From NCBI RefSeq assembly GCF_020852195.1, contig NZ_JADZBI010000033.1, positions 1-54,480 on the forward strand: a stretch of DNA of 54,480 bases. The letters are read 5' to 3'. Of this stretch, positions 42,116 through 49,695 are shown piece by piece. The DNA comes from Hyphomicrobium sp. GTDB taxonomy: Bacteria; Pseudomonadota; Alphaproteobacteria; Rhizobiales; Hyphomicrobiaceae. Below the pieces are notes generated by a model. It was given only the letters and a program-made list of their open reading frames with translations. It searched no databases and had not been told where the DNA came from. The position numbers were made by a program, and so were the translations under genes. Each line of letters starts with the position of its first letter. Position 1 is the first letter of the stretch.

Positions 42116-42252
42116 CGGCAGGGACCCTGGTCGTCCCTGCCGTGCCACCAAAGCATCGGCAAGCCGGTGCGTCGGAAAACTGAAGACAATCGTTAGGAAA
42201 AGACGTCACCCCGGCGTCATCGTGGAGCCGGCTTCGCATCACGGCGAAGCCG
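42116..42252. repeat. Two hairpins between convergent UDP-xylose synthase and gmd genes
   Basis: CGGCAGGGAC and GTCCCTGCCG (42116-42142) pair around a 7-base loop; CGGCTTCGC and GCGAAGCCG (42229-42252) pair around a 6-base loop. Neither has a clear T-run. Together they fill most of the 219-bp space between two convergent genes and may serve as bidirectional transcript ends or REP-like repeats. Confidence 0.5.
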
Positions 42253-42306
42253 TGCCGCCCTCCAAGGACGGCCCGGTAGATGGCGTTCGCGTCAGCCGGA
42301 AAGGGC

Positions 42307-43380
42307 CTAGAACGCGCTGCGGTCCTTCCGCTTCCGCTCCTCGGCGACGGCCTCGAGATCGGATTGCACCATCTCCTTGACCAGCTCCCGGAAGGTCACC
42401 TTCGGCTTCCAGCCGAGCTTACGGTAGGCTTTCGACGCATCCCCCTGGAGCTGGTCGACCTCCGTGGGGCGGAAGTAGCGCGGATCGACCTTGACCAGCT
42501 CCTCTCCCGTCGCCACGTCGATGCCGACCTCGTCGACACCCGAGCCGCGCCAGGCGATCTTGCGCCCGACCTCGGCGAAGGCCAGCTCGACGAACTCGCG
42601 CACGGAATGCATCTCGCCGGTGGCGAGTACATAATCGTCCGCGGTCGGCTGCTGCAGCATCAGCCACATGCCCTCCACATAGTCGCGGGCGTGGCCCCAG
42701 TCGCGCAGCGAGTCGAGGTTGCCGAGGTAGAGGTTCTTCTGCAGGCCGAGCTCGACGGCAGCCGCGGCGCGCGTGATCTTGCGCGTGACGAAGGTCTCGC
42801 CGCGCAGCGGACCCTCATGGTTGAACAAGATGCCGTTCGAGGCGTGAAATCCGTACGCTTCGCGGTAGTTGACCGTGATCCAGTAGGCATAGAGCTTGGC
42901 CGCGGCGTAGGGCGAGCGTGGATAGAACGGCGTCGTCTCGCTCTGGGGGACCTGCTGCACCTTGCCGTAGAGCTCCGAGGTCGAGGCCTGATAGAACCGC
43001 GTCGTCTCCCCGAGGCCGAGGATGCGGATGGCCTCGAGCAGCCGCAGGGTCCCGATCGCGTCGGCATTGGCCGTGTACTCGGGCGTGTCGAAGCTCACCT
43101 GCACATGGCTCTGGGCGGCAAGGTTGTAGATCTCGTCGGGCTTGGTCTCCTGCACCAGACGGATCAGGTTGGTGGCATCGGTCAGATCGCCGTAGTGCAT
43201 GAAGAAGCGCGTGCCGTGCTCGTGCGGATCGACGTAGATTGAGTCGACCCGTGCCGTGTTGAACGAGGACGAGCGGCGCTTGATGCCGTGGACAATGTAG
43301 CCTTTTTCCAGCAGGAGCCGGGCGAGATAGGCCCCATCCTGGCCTGTCACGCCGCTGACGAGTGCAACCTTACCTGTCAC
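42307..43380 (-). CDS. gmd: GDP-mannose 4,6-dehydratase
   Basis: A 357-residue SDR that converts GDP-mannose to GDP-4-keto-6-deoxymannose, the precursor of GDP-fucose, GDP-rhamnose or GDP-perosamine. It shows [38 protein letters not shown], the serine/threonine strand [14 protein letters not shown], the catalytic [29 protein letters not shown] and the NADP contact [21 protein letters not shown] at 43380 is taken as the start; a longer frame reaches upstream but the added part shows no similarity. ManC at 15443 supplies the substrate. No GDP-fucose synthase or rmd gene follows, so the second step must be done by another gene (perhaps one of the SDRs in the EPS operon) or elsewhere. Confidence 0.95.
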   Translation of the reverse strand: MTGKVALVSGVTGQDGAYLARLLLEKGYIVHGIKRRSSSFNTARVDSIYVDPHEHGTRFFMHYGDLTDATNLIRLVQETKPDEIYNLAAQSHVQVSFDTPEYTANADAIGTLRLLEAIRILGLGETTRFYQASTSELYGKVQQVPQSETTPFYPRSPYAAAKLYAYWITVNYREAYGFHASNGILFNHEGPLRGETFVTRKITRAAAAVELGLQKNLYLGNLDSLRDWGHARDYVEGMWLMLQQPTADDYVLATGEMHSVREFVELAFAEVGRKIAWRGSGVDEVGIDVATGEELVKVDPRYFRPTEVDQLQGDASKAYRKLGWKPKVTFRELVKEMVQSDLEAVAEERKRKDRSAF

Positions 43381-43911
43381 GTGGGAGCCGTCCCTTGAAA
43401 TCTGTTCGCGTCGAAGCAACGAACGCTGAATACCTTGGTGGATCCTTTTGGTAACGCATGCCGCCACCTGCAGCAATAAAGTCCTCGGGCTGAGGTTAGC
43501 GGTCGGTATGAGCGCCACGAGCCGGTCACCCCTGGGACCTTAGGCCCGACCTGGACGATCCGCCACGACGCGCCATCATGTCGCGGCTCCCCAGCGCCAG
43601 GGGCAACCGTTAACGGCCGCCTCCGCCGTTCGGCGTGCCGAGGCGGAGGCACTAAGTCTCGAAGCATCGGAAAGAGCGCATCACGTCGCCTCGCCTTGCG
43701 AAGGCGGCGCACGGTCGAAACGCGGCCATACGGATCGAAGACGGAAGACAGCTCCGACCCAAAGGCGTCCTCGATTCGTCACCTCACCGTGTGCCGAACG
43801 ACAGTTGCGAGACGCGGAAATACATGGCGCCATCGAGCGTCCGGCCGAGCCGTTCAATGGCTCGCGACGCGCAAAGCAACAATGTAACCCTGGACGTAAC
43901 ATCGCGTGGCC

Positions 43912-43926
43912 GCATGTGACACGTGC
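43912..43926. promoter_or_regulatory. Candidate activator-binding palindrome upstream of the sigma-54 promoter
   Basis: GCATGTGACACGTGC is a 15-base near-perfect palindrome (GCA-N-GTG-N-CAC-N-TGC). It lies about 120 bases before the -12 element of the sigma-54-type promoter, a normal distance for an enhancer-type site of a bacterial enhancer-binding protein. Binding by the AcoR-like protein at 46715 is an inference. Confidence 0.35.
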
Positions 43927-44031
43927 CGCCCACGATTGCACTCGCCCTCGCATCACGGAAGCTGAAATAGCCCATCCGCAACAGGCGCTTGCCTTCACCT
44001 CCAATATCACGGTCAGGCGCTGTTCCCCCAC

Positions 44032-44046
44032 TGGCATAACGCTTGC
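44032..44046 (+). promoter_or_regulatory. Sigma-54 (-24/-12) promoter of the aldehyde dehydrogenase gene
   Basis: TGGCATAACGCTTGC matches the sigma-54 consensus TGGCAC-N5-TTGC with the required GG-to-GC spacing. The predicted start near 44058 lies about 30 bases before the ATG at 44088. A sigma-54-dependent activator gene lies 1.2 kb beyond the end of this gene. Confidence 0.65.
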
Positions 44047-44087
44047 TGAAGCCGGTCAAACAACAACGATCCTTTAGGGAGAGAAAT

Positions 44088-45548
44088 ATGCAGCTTCTTC
44101 GAGAGCATCCTAGATCAGGAGAGTACCGGAACTTCATCGACGGCAGATTCGTCGATCTGCAGGAGAACAGTCTCGATGTCGCCAATCCCGCCACGCTCGA
44201 GGTCATCGCTCGCGTGCCCGAAAGCGGAGCGCGAGTGGTCGACGAGGCCGTGCAGGCGGCGAAGAAAGCGCAACCGGCATGGGAGAAGCTTCCGGCCATC
44301 GAGCGCGCCCGCCATCTCAGGACCATTGCGGCGAAGGTGCGAGAGAATGCGGAGGCTCTTGCCCGCCTCATCACGCTGGAGCAAGGCAAGATCCTGCCCC
44401 TGGCGCTCGTCGAGGTGAACTTCACGGCCGACTACATCGACTACATGGCCGAGTGGGCTCGCCGCATCGAGGGCGAGGTCCTGACCAGCGACAGGGCCGG
44501 AGAGAGCATCTTCCTGCTCCGCAAGCCGATCGGCGTGACCGCGGGCATCCTGCCCTGGAACTTCCCGTTCTTCCTTATTGCCCGCAAGCTGGCGCCGGCG
44601 CTGGTGACCGGAAACACCATCGTCATCAAGCCGAGCGAGGAAACGCCGCTCAATGCGTTCGCCTTCGCAGAGCTTGTGGCCGAGACCGATCTCCCCGCGG
44701 GCGTCTTCAATCTCGTCGGCGGCACCGGAGCCAAGACCGGCGCCGAGCTCGCAGGCCATAAGGACGTCGGTCTCGTCAGCTTCACGGGAAGCGTCGAGAC
44801 CGGCAAGAAGATCATGCAGACGGCAGCCAGCAACCTCACGCGCATCAATCTCGAGCTGGGCGGCAAGGCGCCTGCCATCGTGCTGGCCGACGCGAACCTC
44901 GATCTCGCTGCAAAGGCAATCTACGACTCGCGCGTGATCAATACGGGCCAGGTCTGCAACTGCGCCGAGCGCGTCTATGTGCACAGCTCCGTCGCAGGCC
45001 CGTTCCTCGATCGCATCACCAGGCTGATGCGCGAGACGCGCTACGGCGACCCGCTTGCCGAGCAGGACCTCCACATGGGTCCGCTGATCAACCGTGCCGG
45101 CCTGGACAAGGTCTCGGCGGCCGTCGAAGGCGCACGCGCGGCGGGCGGCGAGGTCGTCACCGGCGGCAAGCAGGCGACGGGTCGGCGCGGCTACCACTAC
45201 GAGCCCACCGTGGTCGTCAACTGCCGTGCGGACATGGAGATCATGCGCAAGGAGGTGTTCGGTCCCGTGTTGCCGATCCAGACCGTGAGCAGCCTTGAGG
45301 AGGCGGTCGAGCTCTCGAACGACTCGGACTACGGGCTGACCTCGTCGATCTTCACCAACGACCTGAACAGCGCCATGCGCGCGTGTCGCGACCTCCGCTT
45401 CGGCGAGACCTACGTCAACCGCGAGCATTTCGAGGCCATGCAGGGCTTCCACGCCGGCCGGCGCAAGTCGGGCATCGGCGGTGCCGACGGCAAGCACGGT
45501 CTCTACGAGTACACCGAGACGCACGCCATCTACCTGCAGCACGGCTGA
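44088..45548 (+). CDS. aldA: Aldehyde dehydrogenase, lactaldehyde dehydrogenase (AldA) type
   Basis: A 486-residue NAD-dependent aldehyde dehydrogenase. The catalytic cysteine is in NTGQVCNCAERVYVHS, a wording characteristic of E. coli AldA (lactaldehyde/glycolaldehyde dehydrogenase); the general base Glu is in INLELGGKAP, and PWNFPFFLIARKLAPAL and FTGSVETGKKI give the NAD site. The ATG at 44088 follows AGGGAGAGAAAT. A sigma-54 promoter is directly upstream and a strong terminator follows, so it is monocistronic. It would turn lactaldehyde into L-lactate, which the lut genes 6 kb to the right can oxidise. Succinic semialdehyde or glycolaldehyde are possible alternative substrates. Confidence 0.88.
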   Translation: MQLLREHPRSGEYRNFIDGRFVDLQENSLDVANPATLEVIARVPESGARVVDEAVQAAKKAQPAWEKLPAIERARHLRTIAAKVRENAEALARLITLEQGKILPLALVEVNFTADYIDYMAEWARRIEGEVLTSDRAGESIFLLRKPIGVTAGILPWNFPFFLIARKLAPALVTGNTIVIKPSEETPLNAFAFAELVAETDLPAGVFNLVGGTGAKTGAELAGHKDVGLVSFTGSVETGKKIMQTAASNLTRINLELGGKAPAIVLADANLDLAAKAIYDSRVINTGQVCNCAERVYVHSSVAGPFLDRITRLMRETRYGDPLAEQDLHMGPLINRAGLDKVSAAVEGARAAGGEVVTGGKQATGRRGYHYEPTVVVNCRADMEIMRKEVFGPVLPIQTVSSLEEAVELSNDSDYGLTSSIFTNDLNSAMRACRDLRFGETYVNREHFEAMQGFHAGRRKSGIGGADGKHGLYEYTETHAIYLQHG

Positions 45549-45631
45549 GGGTTCGACGCGTCGGATCCCCAGTCCGACGCGGCCACCTCCGTGCTGCGAT
45601 CGCCCTTTCTCCCTCCGCGTAGGCCTCCCTT

Positions 45632-45667
45632 GCCTCTCCGGTCTGGCACCGGAGAGGCCTTTTCTTG
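45632..45667 (+). terminator. Rho-independent terminator of the aldehyde dehydrogenase gene
   Basis: GCCTCTCCGG and CCGGAGAGGC form a perfect 10-bp stem around a 7-base loop, followed by CTTTTCTT. It begins 84 bases after the stop codon and just before the end of the convergent xdhC-type gene. Confidence 0.85.
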
Positions 45668-45685
45668 CCTGGAGACGGCAGAGCG

Positions 45686-46687
45686 TCAGGAGACCAGGTT
45701 GCGGGCCTTGGCCTCGGCGAGCATCTCGGCAAGGACGCCGACCGCCAGCGTCGCCTTGGATTTCGCGCCCTGGATCAAGCCTACCGGGGCGCGGAGCCGG
45801 GCCAGGCTGGCATCGTCGATCCCCATCGCCGCCAGCGCACGCAACCGCTGCTCGTGCACGGTGCGACTACCGAGAACACCGATATAGAAGCAGTCGCGCT
45901 GCAGAAGTCGTGCGATGATCGCGGGCTCGATCTCGTGCTCATGGGACGCAAGCACGACCGCGGAGCTGCAATCGAGCCGCGCGATCGCATCGCAGCCCTG
46001 CCCGTGCTCGGCGTCAAAAGAAACGCCCGCGTTCCGGCTATTCGCCCGCGCCGCATCGTCAAGCGACCCGAGCTCGGTCTCGATGCCGGTGATCCGCGCC
46101 AGCGCCGCCAACGCCGCAACCACAGGGCTGCTCCCGACGAGCAGGAGACGCATCCGAGGCGGCACCACGCGCAGGAAGAGATCGCCCTCGCGCACGCTCG
46201 GAAACAGAGCGCCCTCCTCGGCCAATGACTCGATGAAAGTGTCGGCGCCCGTGAGCGTGCTCCTGATGGCAAACCTCCTGCGCGCGGATAGGTGGCCGGC
46301 AATCGCCGCCATCTGCTCACCGCCCAGGCTGCAATCGAAGAAGATGTCGAGCCCGCTCCCGCAGGGCAGCCGGATGTCGATGTATCGCGAGCCCTTGCCG
46401 TACCGCACCAGCCTGTTGCGGCCCTCGTCCATGACATCCCGCGCCTCGAGCACGATCGCCTGCTCGAGACACCCCCCGGATAGATAGCCGATATAGCGCC
46501 CGTCCTCGGCGACGACCATTTGCGCGCCGATCGGGCGCGGCGCCGCGCCCTCCACGCCGACCAGCGTCACCAGCGCCGTGCGCAGGCCTTCCTGGTGCCA
46601 CTTGCACAACGTCGCAAGCACGTCGTCCTCGGCCAGCAGATCCGCTGCGGGCGCGGCGACAGGCAAACGCTGGGGGATTTCATTCAT
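45686..46687 (-). CDS. XdhC/CoxI family molybdoenzyme accessory protein
   Basis: A 333-residue XdhC-family protein. In the family it binds molybdenum cofactor and helps sulfurate and insert it into xanthine dehydrogenase-type enzymes. The N-terminal XdhC/CoxI domain shows GVEGAAPRPIGAQMVV and GYLSGGCLEQAIVLEAR; the C-terminal Rossmann part shows LLLVGSSPVVAALAALAR and the end motif APVGLIQGAKSKATLAVGVL. No xdhA/xdhB or coxL gene is present in the window. The gene starts 27 bases after the AcoR-like activator gene on the same strand, so the two are co-transcribed, which suggests a molybdenum-containing dehydrogenase in the same regulon. Confidence 0.87.
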   Translation of the reverse strand: MNEIPQRLPVAAPAADLLAEDDVLATLCKWHQEGLRTALVTLVGVEGAAPRPIGAQMVVAEDGRYIGYLSGGCLEQAIVLEARDVMDEGRNRLVRYGKGSRYIDIRLPCGSGLDIFFDCSLGGEQMAAIAGHLSARRRFAIRSTLTGADTFIESLAEEGALFPSVREGDLFLRVVPPRMRLLLVGSSPVVAALAALARITGIETELGSLDDAARANSRNAGVSFDAEHGQGCDAIARLDCSSAVVLASHEHEIEPAIIARLLQRDCFYIGVLGSRTVHEQRLRALAAMGIDDASLARLRAPVGLIQGAKSKATLAVGVLAEMLAEAKARNLVS

Positions 46688-46714
46688 GGTCGAGAACGCA
46701 ACGCGAGACCCGCC

Positions 46715-48697
46715 TCAGCTTGGCCGAGTGAGATTCTGCCTCTTGATCCATCGGTAGAGCGTCTGCCGGCTGACCCTCAGCTCGCACGCCGCATCCGAGA
46801 CGCACCAGCGATTGCGCTCGAGGACATCGAGCAGATCGGGCGCCGCCGGACCATCGCTCGTCGCGGAACCGGCAGCATCCCCGACCTCGGGGCTGAGCCA
46901 GTCCGGCAAGCGGTCATCCGCGATCTCGTCCCCGCCGGCGGAAGCCAACGCATAGCGCAGCGCAAGGCGCAGCTCGCGCATGTTTCCGGGCCACGGGTGC
47001 GCGACAAGGGCCTTAAGCGCCGATGGCGAGATGCCGGGAGCCGCGTCCAGCCCCATCTTCGCGGCCTCGATAGCCAATGCGCCGAGGATGACATCCTCCT
47101 TGTCGGTGCGCGCCCTCAGCGCGGGCAGCTCGAGGCGGATGCCGGCGATCCTATAATAGAGATCCTGGCGGAACGACCCCTCGGACACCATCCGAGGCAG
47201 GTCCTGGTGGCTGGCGCATATGAGGTTGAAATCGACCTTGATCGGCTTCGCGGAGCCGAGCGGCACCACCTCTCCCTGTGCGAGCACACGAAGCAACCGC
47301 GTCTGCAGCACGAGCGGCATGTCGCCGATCTCGTCCAGGAACAGCGTGCCGCCGTTCGCCTCCGCGATGCGTCCGCGGCGGCCTTCGCGGCGCGCCCCGG
47401 TAAAGGTTCCGGTCTCGTAGCCGAACAGCTCGCTCTCGATCAGGCTTTCGGGGATCGACGAGCAGTCGATGACCACGAACGGCTTGGACGCGCGCGAGCC
47501 CACGTCGTGAATGCCCCGCGCGAACTCCTCCTTGCCCGTTCCGGTCTCGCCGTGGAGCAGGATCGGCAGGTTCTTGTTGACGAGCCTGCGCACGGTACGG
47601 ACATGCTCGCGCATGATGGAATCGTTGCCGGCCAGGGCATCGAGATCGAGCTTGCCGCTGCCCGAAAAGGCGGCCGTCCCGCCGGAGGCGCGGGCGCTTG
47701 CCGGCTTCGAGGAAGCGGCCGCCTTGGAGCGCGCAAGCGCCATCATGCTCGCAAAGCACGGACGATCGCTGTCCTTGAGGCGCGCAATGCCGATGCGCTC
47801 GATATGGGCGCTCTTTGCGCTCCGCCCGACATCCTGCCAGTTGATCTCCATGAAATCGGAAAGCGGCTGCCCGATGAGGGCCTCGCAGTCGATGCGGCGC
47901 AAATCGGCGCCGCCGCTGCCCTGGACCTCGACGGCACATCCGTTGTCGTCGAGCGCAATGAGGAACCCGCTGCCGTCCTGCTCGCCGTCCAGCCCCCATT
48001 CCACGCGGAGAATGGCGCGGTTGCGGTTCCTCTCCAGGAAGTAGCGCCGCTCGATACGGCGCGCCGTTGCGATGACGAGCTCGCACACCAACGGCTGCAT
48101 CTCCTGCGGCAGATCCGCCACCGACGAGGCGTCGAGCGCCGCGATGACCTGCCCCTTGGGGTCGAAAATCGGCACCGCCGTGCATGTCAGGTTGGAATAG
48201 CTGAAAAAGAAGTGCTGCGAGCGGTGTATGGTCACCGCGCGCCGGCTCGCGATCGACGTGCCGACACCGTTGGTGCCCGCATGCATCTCGGCCCACGCGG
48301 CGCCCTCACAGACACCGACGCGGCGCAACGCGCGGTCGGGAGACGACGAGGTCCAGACGTCGAGCGCGATGCCGTTCGGATCGGCTAGCATGACGACGTA
48401 GCTGGATGCCGCCACCTGCCCCATGAGCCGCTCGATCTCGGGACGCGCGACGTGCCTCAGCAGATCCAGCGGATCGATGGCACGCCGCAGCTCGTTGATG
48501 GTGACGATCTCCGGGCCCTTGTTGCCGGCACGATCGAGCTTGTATTCGCTGACGCAGCGCTTCCAGGAGGAGACGATGAGGCTCGGCATGTCCTCGGTCG
48601 GACCGCTCTCGCTGCGCGTGATCTCGTCGAAGATCCGCCGCGTATGAGCGTATTCGGGCGACTGGCTTGCCACCTTTCCCTTGCCCAGCACGTTCAT
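46715..48697 (-). CDS. Sigma-54-dependent Fis-family activator, AcoR-like
   Basis: A 660-residue enhancer-binding protein. The N-terminal half is an AcoR-type sensory region with a GAF domain (about 75-210: AWAEMHAGTNGVGTSIA, FFFSYSNLTCTAVPIFDP) and a PAS-like segment (about 225-300). The AAA+ domain (about 355-580) has Walker A GETGTGKEEFA, the sigma-54 loop ETGTFTGARREGR (GTFTGA instead of GAFTGA), Walker B GGTLFLDEIGDM and the arginine finger region FRQDLYYRI. The C-terminus has a Fis-type helix-turn-helix (AACELRVSRQTLYRWIKR). It heads a unit with the xdhC-type gene and is the obvious candidate to activate the sigma-54 promoter at 44032. AcoR homologues respond to small carbonyl compounds or alcohols. 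Confidence 0.93.
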   Translation of the reverse strand: MNVLGKGKVASQSPEYAHTRRIFDEITRSESGPTEDMPSLIVSSWKRCVSEYKLDRAGNKGPEIVTINELRRAIDPLDLLRHVARPEIERLMGQVAASSYVVMLADPNGIALDVWTSSSPDRALRRVGVCEGAAWAEMHAGTNGVGTSIASRRAVTIHRSQHFFFSYSNLTCTAVPIFDPKGQVIAALDASSVADLPQEMQPLVCELVIATARRIERRYFLERNRNRAILRVEWGLDGEQDGSGFLIALDDNGCAVEVQGSGGADLRRIDCEALIGQPLSDFMEINWQDVGRSAKSAHIERIGIARLKDSDRPCFASMMALARSKAAASSKPASARASGGTAAFSGSGKLDLDALAGNDSIMREHVRTVRRLVNKNLPILLHGETGTGKEEFARGIHDVGSRASKPFVVIDCSSIPESLIESELFGYETGTFTGARREGRRGRIAEANGGTLFLDEIGDMPLVLQTRLLRVLAQGEVVPLGSAKPIKVDFNLICASHQDLPRMVSEGSFRQDLYYRIAGIRLELPALRARTDKEDVILGALAIEAAKMGLDAAPGISPSALKALVAHPWPGNMRELRLALRYALASAGGDEIADDRLPDWLSPEVGDAAGSATSDGPAAPDLLDVLERNRWCVSDAACELRVSRQTLYRWIKRQNLTRPS

Positions 48698-48743
48698 TTC
48701 GCCCTCCCAACAGATTTCTTATGTAAGACCTGGGGGCATTTCT

Positions 48744-49517
48744 TTACCTTGCCAGATAGTCATTCCTCTCGACGCGCAACAGGGACGCCTTGAGCCGCAT
48801 GCTGTCGCGAAGAATGTCTTCCACGCTGCTGAATGTGTATCGGACGTGATCGGCCGCGGCGGCCTCGGCCGCCTTGGGATTGCCGGCCAGAATTGCATCG
48901 GCAATGGCGAGATGCTGCCCAAGCAGCTTGGAGCGCACTGCGGCGCGCTGATAGAGCTGCTGGCGGCTGTAGAAAATGTTGGTGCGCAGGAGCTCCGCGA
49001 GCCCCCGCATGATGTGGAGCATGACGGCATTGTGCGCCGCCTCGTAGATGGAGAGATGCAGGTCCACGTCGGCCTGCGCCTCCTCCGTCGGATCCTCGAC
49101 CTCGTGCGCCTTTCTCATCCGCGCAACGCAGGCACGGATCGCCTCGCGGTCGATATCGGAGGCCCGCATCGCCGCGTAGCGCGCCGACTGGGCATCGACG
49201 CCCTGCCGGAACTCGAAATAGTCGGCCGTCACTTGCGGATTGTTCTCGAGCAGAGAGGCGAGCGGCTTGAGAAGCGGCGAGAGGAACTGGGCCACGTAGG
49301 TGCCGCCGCGCGTCGTGATCAGGAGGCCGCGGCTGGCCAGCATCTCGATCGCCTCGCGCAGGCTGGGCCGCGACACATCGAGCTTCTCGGCCAGCTCGCG
49401 CTCGGGCGTCAGGCGCTCTCCGGGGCGCAGGACTCCCTGCAGGATGAGCTTCTCGATATGATCGGCGATCGCCTCTGCCACACGCTGCGGTTTGATACGT
49501 TCAGTCGCTCTTTGCAT
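48744..49517 (-). CDS. GntR/FadR-type regulator with FCD domain, LldR-like
   Basis: A 257-residue regulator divergent from the lactate permease gene. The N-terminal winged helix has VAEAIADHIEKLILQGVL, ELAEKLDVSRPSLREAIEML and GGTYVAQF; the C-terminal FCD domain has the metal/ligand-binding acidic and His residues (DVDLHLSIYEAAHN, HLAIADAIL, AAADHVRYTF). This is the LldR/PdhR group that senses lactate or pyruvate. The ATG at 49517 follows GGGGAGCAC. From its location it most likely represses the permease-lutABC operon until lactate binds. It lies 46 bases beyond the start of the AcoR-like gene, on the same strand. Confidence 0.9.
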   Translation of the reverse strand: MQRATERIKPQRVAEAIADHIEKLILQGVLRPGERLTPERELAEKLDVSRPSLREAIEMLASRGLLITTRGGTYVAQFLSPLLKPLASLLENNPQVTADYFEFRQGVDAQSARYAAMRASDIDREAIRACVARMRKAHEVEDPTEEAQADVDLHLSIYEAAHNAVMLHIMRGLAELLRTNIFYSRQQLYQRAAVRSKLLGQHLAIADAILAGNPKAAEAAAADHVRYTFSSVEDILRDSMRLKASLLRVERNDYLAR

Positions 49518-49695
49518 GTGCTCCCCACAGCGATGCGGAACAAACAACGAGCGCTCAGGAGTAATAGCTTATCCAAATCTGTCAATAGGAACTATCTATT
49601 TCCCATCTGAGGATTTTGGTCTAATCACTTTACCACGAAGGTGGGCGGTCCGGTTGGGTGGCCAAAGAGACCCGCCACATTGGGAGCGAAAACAC
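49518..49695. promoter_or_regulatory. Divergent promoter region, FCD regulator and lactate permease
   Basis: 178 bp, clearly A+T-richer than the flanking genes at 49555-49640. TTTGGTCTAATCACTTTACCACG (49613-49635 region) has TGGT and ACCA arms 11 bases apart, a loose resemblance to LldR/PdhR-type operators. The exact operator cannot be fixed by eye. Confidence 0.4.

Larger units (their letters stand above)
43381..44087. other. 707-bp intergenic region between gmd and the aldehyde dehydrogenase gene
   Basis: This is the longest gene-free stretch. It holds the gmd promoter (minus) at the left and a sigma-54-type promoter with a candidate activator palindrome at the right (listed separately). 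Short frames in all phases have mixed third-position bases and no ribosome binding sites. I find no RNA gene or repeat. Confidence 0.5.

Noticed and set aside
42307-42330. Possible premature C-terminus of Gmd
   Set aside because: The protein ends KRKDRSAF at a normal length for the family; there is no sign of truncation.
43784-44425. Minus-strand frame spanning the gap and the start of the aldehyde dehydrogenase gene
   Set aside because: It covers the sigma-54 promoter and the 5' part of aldA in antisense and has no recognisable product.
46520-48388. 622-codon plus-strand frame opposite the sigma-54 activator gene
   Set aside because: The Arg/Ala/His-rich translation has no domain, and the minus strand carries a full AAA+ activator. 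G+C-driven shadow.
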